Shown: one piece after another, positions 61,818-64,000 of the stretch | Layout of the letters: every line of letters starts with the position of its first letter | How positions within the stretch are numbered: the stretch's first letter is position 1 | Assembly: GCF_015326965.1 (NCBI RefSeq) | Contig: NZ_CP017659.1 | Location: 496,001 to 560,000, forward strand | DNA from: Paenibacillus sp. JZ16 | GTDB lineage: Bacteria > Bacillota > Bacilli > Paenibacillales > Paenibacillaceae | Direction of reading: 5' to 3' | Length of the DNA: 64,000 nucleotides | Program-made: the position numbers and the translations under genes | Notes under the pieces: model-generated | The model's input: the letters and a program-made list of their open reading frames with translations, nothing else | The model's database searches: none | What the model was told of the DNA's origin: nothing

Positions 61818-62615
61818 TCAGACCCTGTCCTCTGGATGCATCACCAACATTGAATTAAGCAATTTTAAAGCAGCGGGGTGTGAAAACTGTTCGATTTTTT
61901 TGGCGTCTGCCTCGTCAACAATTGTACCTTCCTGCATAACCAGCAAACGGTCGCAGAAAAAACACGCGGCCTTAATATCATGAGTTATAAACAGATAAGA
62001 GATACCGAAACTATTTTTCAATTCATTCAACAAAGACAAAATCGCGGATTGCGTAATAACATCCAGGCTACTGATGGCTTCATCCAGTACGATTAATTTT
62101 GGGTTTACTGAGATCGCACGTGCGATCGCCAGACGCTGTTGCTGTCCACCACTAAATTGATGGGGATAATGATCAATAGACACAGGATCAAGACCTACTT
62201 TATCCAGCAACATGCGAGCATGCGCCTTTGCTTCTTTTCTATCCATTTTGACAAAGTTAAGTAAGGGTTCGACTACAATGTCTCCCGCCTTTAACCTCGG
62301 ATTCATGGATGACAAGCTGTTCTGAAAAACGGCTTGCATGTATCTACGATATGGAAACCGCTGCTTTTGACTCATTTTGTTCCATTTTTTACTCATGAAG
62401 AATATTTCGCCGGAGTCCGGCTGGTCCAGTGCCAGAATTAATCTGCTTAAAGTGCTTTTACCGCATCCGGACTCACCCACCAGACCGACACATTCCTCCT
62501 CTTTAATCGTGAGCGAAGCTCGGTTAACCGCACAGAATCGTTTTCCATTGCTCCAAGGGCTTCTAGATTCCAGCTGATACGTTTTAGAAACTTCACTTAC
62601 TTCTAAAACATTCAT
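61818..62615 (-). CDS. ABC transporter ATPase (OppF/NikE-type), second system
   Basis: 265 residues from ATG 62615. Walker A GLVGESGCGKSTLSRLILAL, signature HQFSGGQQQRLAIARAI, Walker B LIVLDEAISSLDVITQ, H-loop LFITHDIKAACFF. 29 bases after the OppD-type gene. The operon continues out of the window on the right; nickel, metallophore or peptide import is possible. Confidence 0.88.
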   Translation of the reverse strand: MNVLEVSEVSKTYQLESRSPWSNGKRFCAVNRASLTIKEEECVGLVGESGCGKSTLSRLILALDQPDSGEIFFMSKKWNKMSQKQRFPYRRYMQAVFQNSLSSMNPRLKAGDIVVEPLLNFVKMDRKEAKAHARMLLDKVGLDPVSIDHYPHQFSGGQQQRLAIARAISVNPKLIVLDEAISSLDVITQSAILSLLNELKNSFGISYLFITHDIKAACFFCDRLLVMQEGTIVDEADAKKIEQFSHPAALKLLNSMLVMHPEDRV

Positions 62616-62644
62616 TCGTATCTTATATGCCTCCTATCTAAAGG

Positions 62645-63472
62645 TTAACAATCCAGCGAAGGCCTAAAGTCTATTCTGGCATGCAATAAACGTCGGGTGT
62701 ATTCATGCTTAGGCGAATCAAACAGCTGTTTGCAAGGTGCCAATTCAACAACTTCTCCTTTCTGCATAACTGCCACCGAATCAGCCATTTCAGCAATTAC
62801 GTCAAGATCATGCGTAACGATTACAATGGCCGCCCCCGTCTCTTGCCTTAAGACTGTCAACTCATTCAAAATAAGCTTGCGATTGCTTGCATCCAAACCG
62901 GTTGTCGGCTCATCGGCAATGATCAATTCCGGTTTCATAGCCATCGTTATTCCGATCATCACTCGCTGCAGCATGCCCCCGCTCAACTGGAACGGATACA
63001 GCTTCAGAATCTGCATAGGACGAGGCAGGCCGACCTTAATCAGATACTCTTCCGCTAATTGGGAGGCCTCTCGTTTATTCAATTTCATATGAGTCCTAAA
63101 CGTTTCGATCATGTGTGCACCTATGGTTCGTAGCGGATTAAACGCAACCCTTGGATTCTGCATGATCATGGAGAATGTTGTTCCTCGAAGCCTTCGGTGT
63201 TCTCTAGCTGAGAGCGCAACAATATCCGCTTCCTTGAACCAGATATGACCTTTCGTAATCCGAAATTCTTCGGGCAAAAGTCCCATAAGCGCCATGCATA
63301 ATGTGGTTTTACCGCTGCCGCTCTCCCCCACAATACCAAGTACGCTGTCCGCGGAAATTGATAGATTGACGTGATCGACAACCCGTTTGTGATTTCCCTT
63401 CTTCATTTCGACGGATAATTGCTCGATTTTAATGGATGAAGCTGTTTCTCTTGATAAACCGTTTTGTATCAT
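62645..63472 (-). CDS. ABC transporter ATPase (OppD/NikD-type), second system
   Basis: 275 residues from ATG 63472, overlapping the permease gene by four bases. Walker A GIVGESGSGKTTLCMALMG, signature FQLSGGMLQRVMIGITM, Walker B LIIADEPTTGLDASNR, H-loop VIVTHDLDVIAEM. Partner of the next ATPase. Confidence 0.88.
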   Translation of the reverse strand: MIQNGLSRETASSIKIEQLSVEMKKGNHKRVVDHVNLSISADSVLGIVGESGSGKTTLCMALMGLLPEEFRITKGHIWFKEADIVALSAREHRRLRGTTFSMIMQNPRVAFNPLRTIGAHMIETFRTHMKLNKREASQLAEEYLIKVGLPRPMQILKLYPFQLSGGMLQRVMIGITMAMKPELIIADEPTTGLDASNRKLILNELTVLRQETGAAIVIVTHDLDVIAEMADSVAVMQKGEVVELAPCKQLFDSPKHEYTRRLLHARIDFRPSLDC

Positions 63473-64000
63473 AATTTCTCCTTGGGATCGTACAACGTCC
63501 GAAGTCTGTCCCCGATTAGATTAAAGGCAATAACAGAAAGCAAAATCGCTAATCCGGGATACATCATAAGCAAAGCATGGCGCCACACATAGTCTTTCCC
63601 TTCATTGATCATCATGCCCCATTCCGCTTGTGGTGCTTGTATTCCCAGCCCCAGAAACGTTAGTCCCGTCATGTCGAGGATGACGCCTCCCGTCTCCAGC
63701 AGCGCCAGCACTGATACAGGAATAACGATATTCGGAAGGATATGTTTCAATAGTATTTGCAGATAATTGGAACCAGACACGATGGCTGCTTGGACGAAAT
63801 CGCTCTCTCTCAACGACAGAACAATCCCCCGAACGAATCGTGCATAGTAAATCCACTGTGAAAAAATCATGGCTATCAGCAAATTTGAGAACCCGGAACC
63901 CAACACGCCTACAAGTGCAAATGCTAACACTAGTGTCGGGAAGGCAAGCAAAATATCGCAACACCTTATGAAGGCACGATCCAGCCACCCTCCTTTTAAA
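63469..64000 (-). CDS. ABC transporter permease (OppC/NikC-type), partial
   Basis: The frame is open to the right edge (KGGWLDRAFIRCCDILLAFP precedes the internal Met), so the N-terminal part lies outside the window. AIVSGSNYLQILLKHILPNI is the EAA loop and GLGIQAPQAEWGMMINEGKD the conserved loop of OppC/NikC permeases. Start of the gene not seen. Confidence 0.88.
   Translation of the reverse strand, partial: LKGGWLDRAFIRCCDILLAFPTLVLAFALVGVLGSGFSNLLIAMIFSQWIYYARFVRGIVLSLRESDFVQAAIVSGSNYLQILLKHILPNIVIPVSVLALLETGGVILDMTGLTFLGLGIQAPQAEWGMMINEGKDYVWRHALLMMYPGLAILLSVIAFNLIGDRLRTLYDPKEKL

Overview
The window looks like part of the chromosome of a low-to-mid-GC, spore-forming member of the Bacillota, most like Paenibacillus or Brevibacillus. 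This is inferred from strong GGAGG ribosome binding sites with many TTG/GTG starts, a T-box leader, Bacillus-type Zur boxes, an rpmE2 paralogue and a YpeB-like germination protein. I could not place it to species.

Layout: (a) 1-3.2 kb, a minus-strand group of small genes (HTH protein, SEC-C/YkgJ zinc-cluster protein broken by a frameshift) and an IS3 relic. (b) About 3.2-51.7 kb, a long accessory region. Single genes or small gene groups, mostly on the minus strand, are separated again and again by one family of intergenic elements. The elements start at a CTGCCCGTTAG core and end at a TTTCCCGTTAG core, with a hairpin/terminator between (family A); or they start with the same core and run into a ~195-bp palindrome-rich unit (family B). 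The cargo is typical of mobile gene cassettes: Nudix hydrolases, YdcF-like proteins (one duplicated), a GNAT, a methyltransferase, a phosphotransferase, an AAA ATPase, a UMP-kinase paralogue, small membrane proteins, and many broken genes. A Xer-type tyrosine recombinase (15.9-16.7 kb) lies inside the array, with element cores on both sides. Two identical-length 1280-bp IS3-family copies sit at 10.5 and 17.4 kb. (c) About 38-51.5 kb mixes repeats with independent units: HxlR/oxidoreductases, MarR-GNAT with its operator, a short alanyl-tRNA synthetase paralogue under a T-box, YpeB-like, and TetR with a divergent CruF-like membrane protein. (d) 52-64 kb is a zinc-homeostasis block: NikABCDE-like ABC transporter, MATE exporter, L31 type B, a permease plus TIGR03943 pair, all with Zur-box-like palindromes, then a truncated Rrf2 regulator and a second oligopeptide/nickel-type ABC transporter leaving the right edge.

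How it fits together: the repeat-bounded region behaves like a cassette array resembling an integron in architecture, but its recombinase lacks the IntI-specific insertion and its cores are not classical attC sites. The best single piece of evidence is the duplicated YdcF cassette, whose two copies (7.2-7.9 and 30.0-30.7 kb) match from one CCCGTTAG core to the next and diverge beyond. The function of the recombinase on these cores is inference and untested. Other items worth attention are a leader-peptide/terminator attenuator before the UMP-kinase paralogue and a DAC-like sensor protein.
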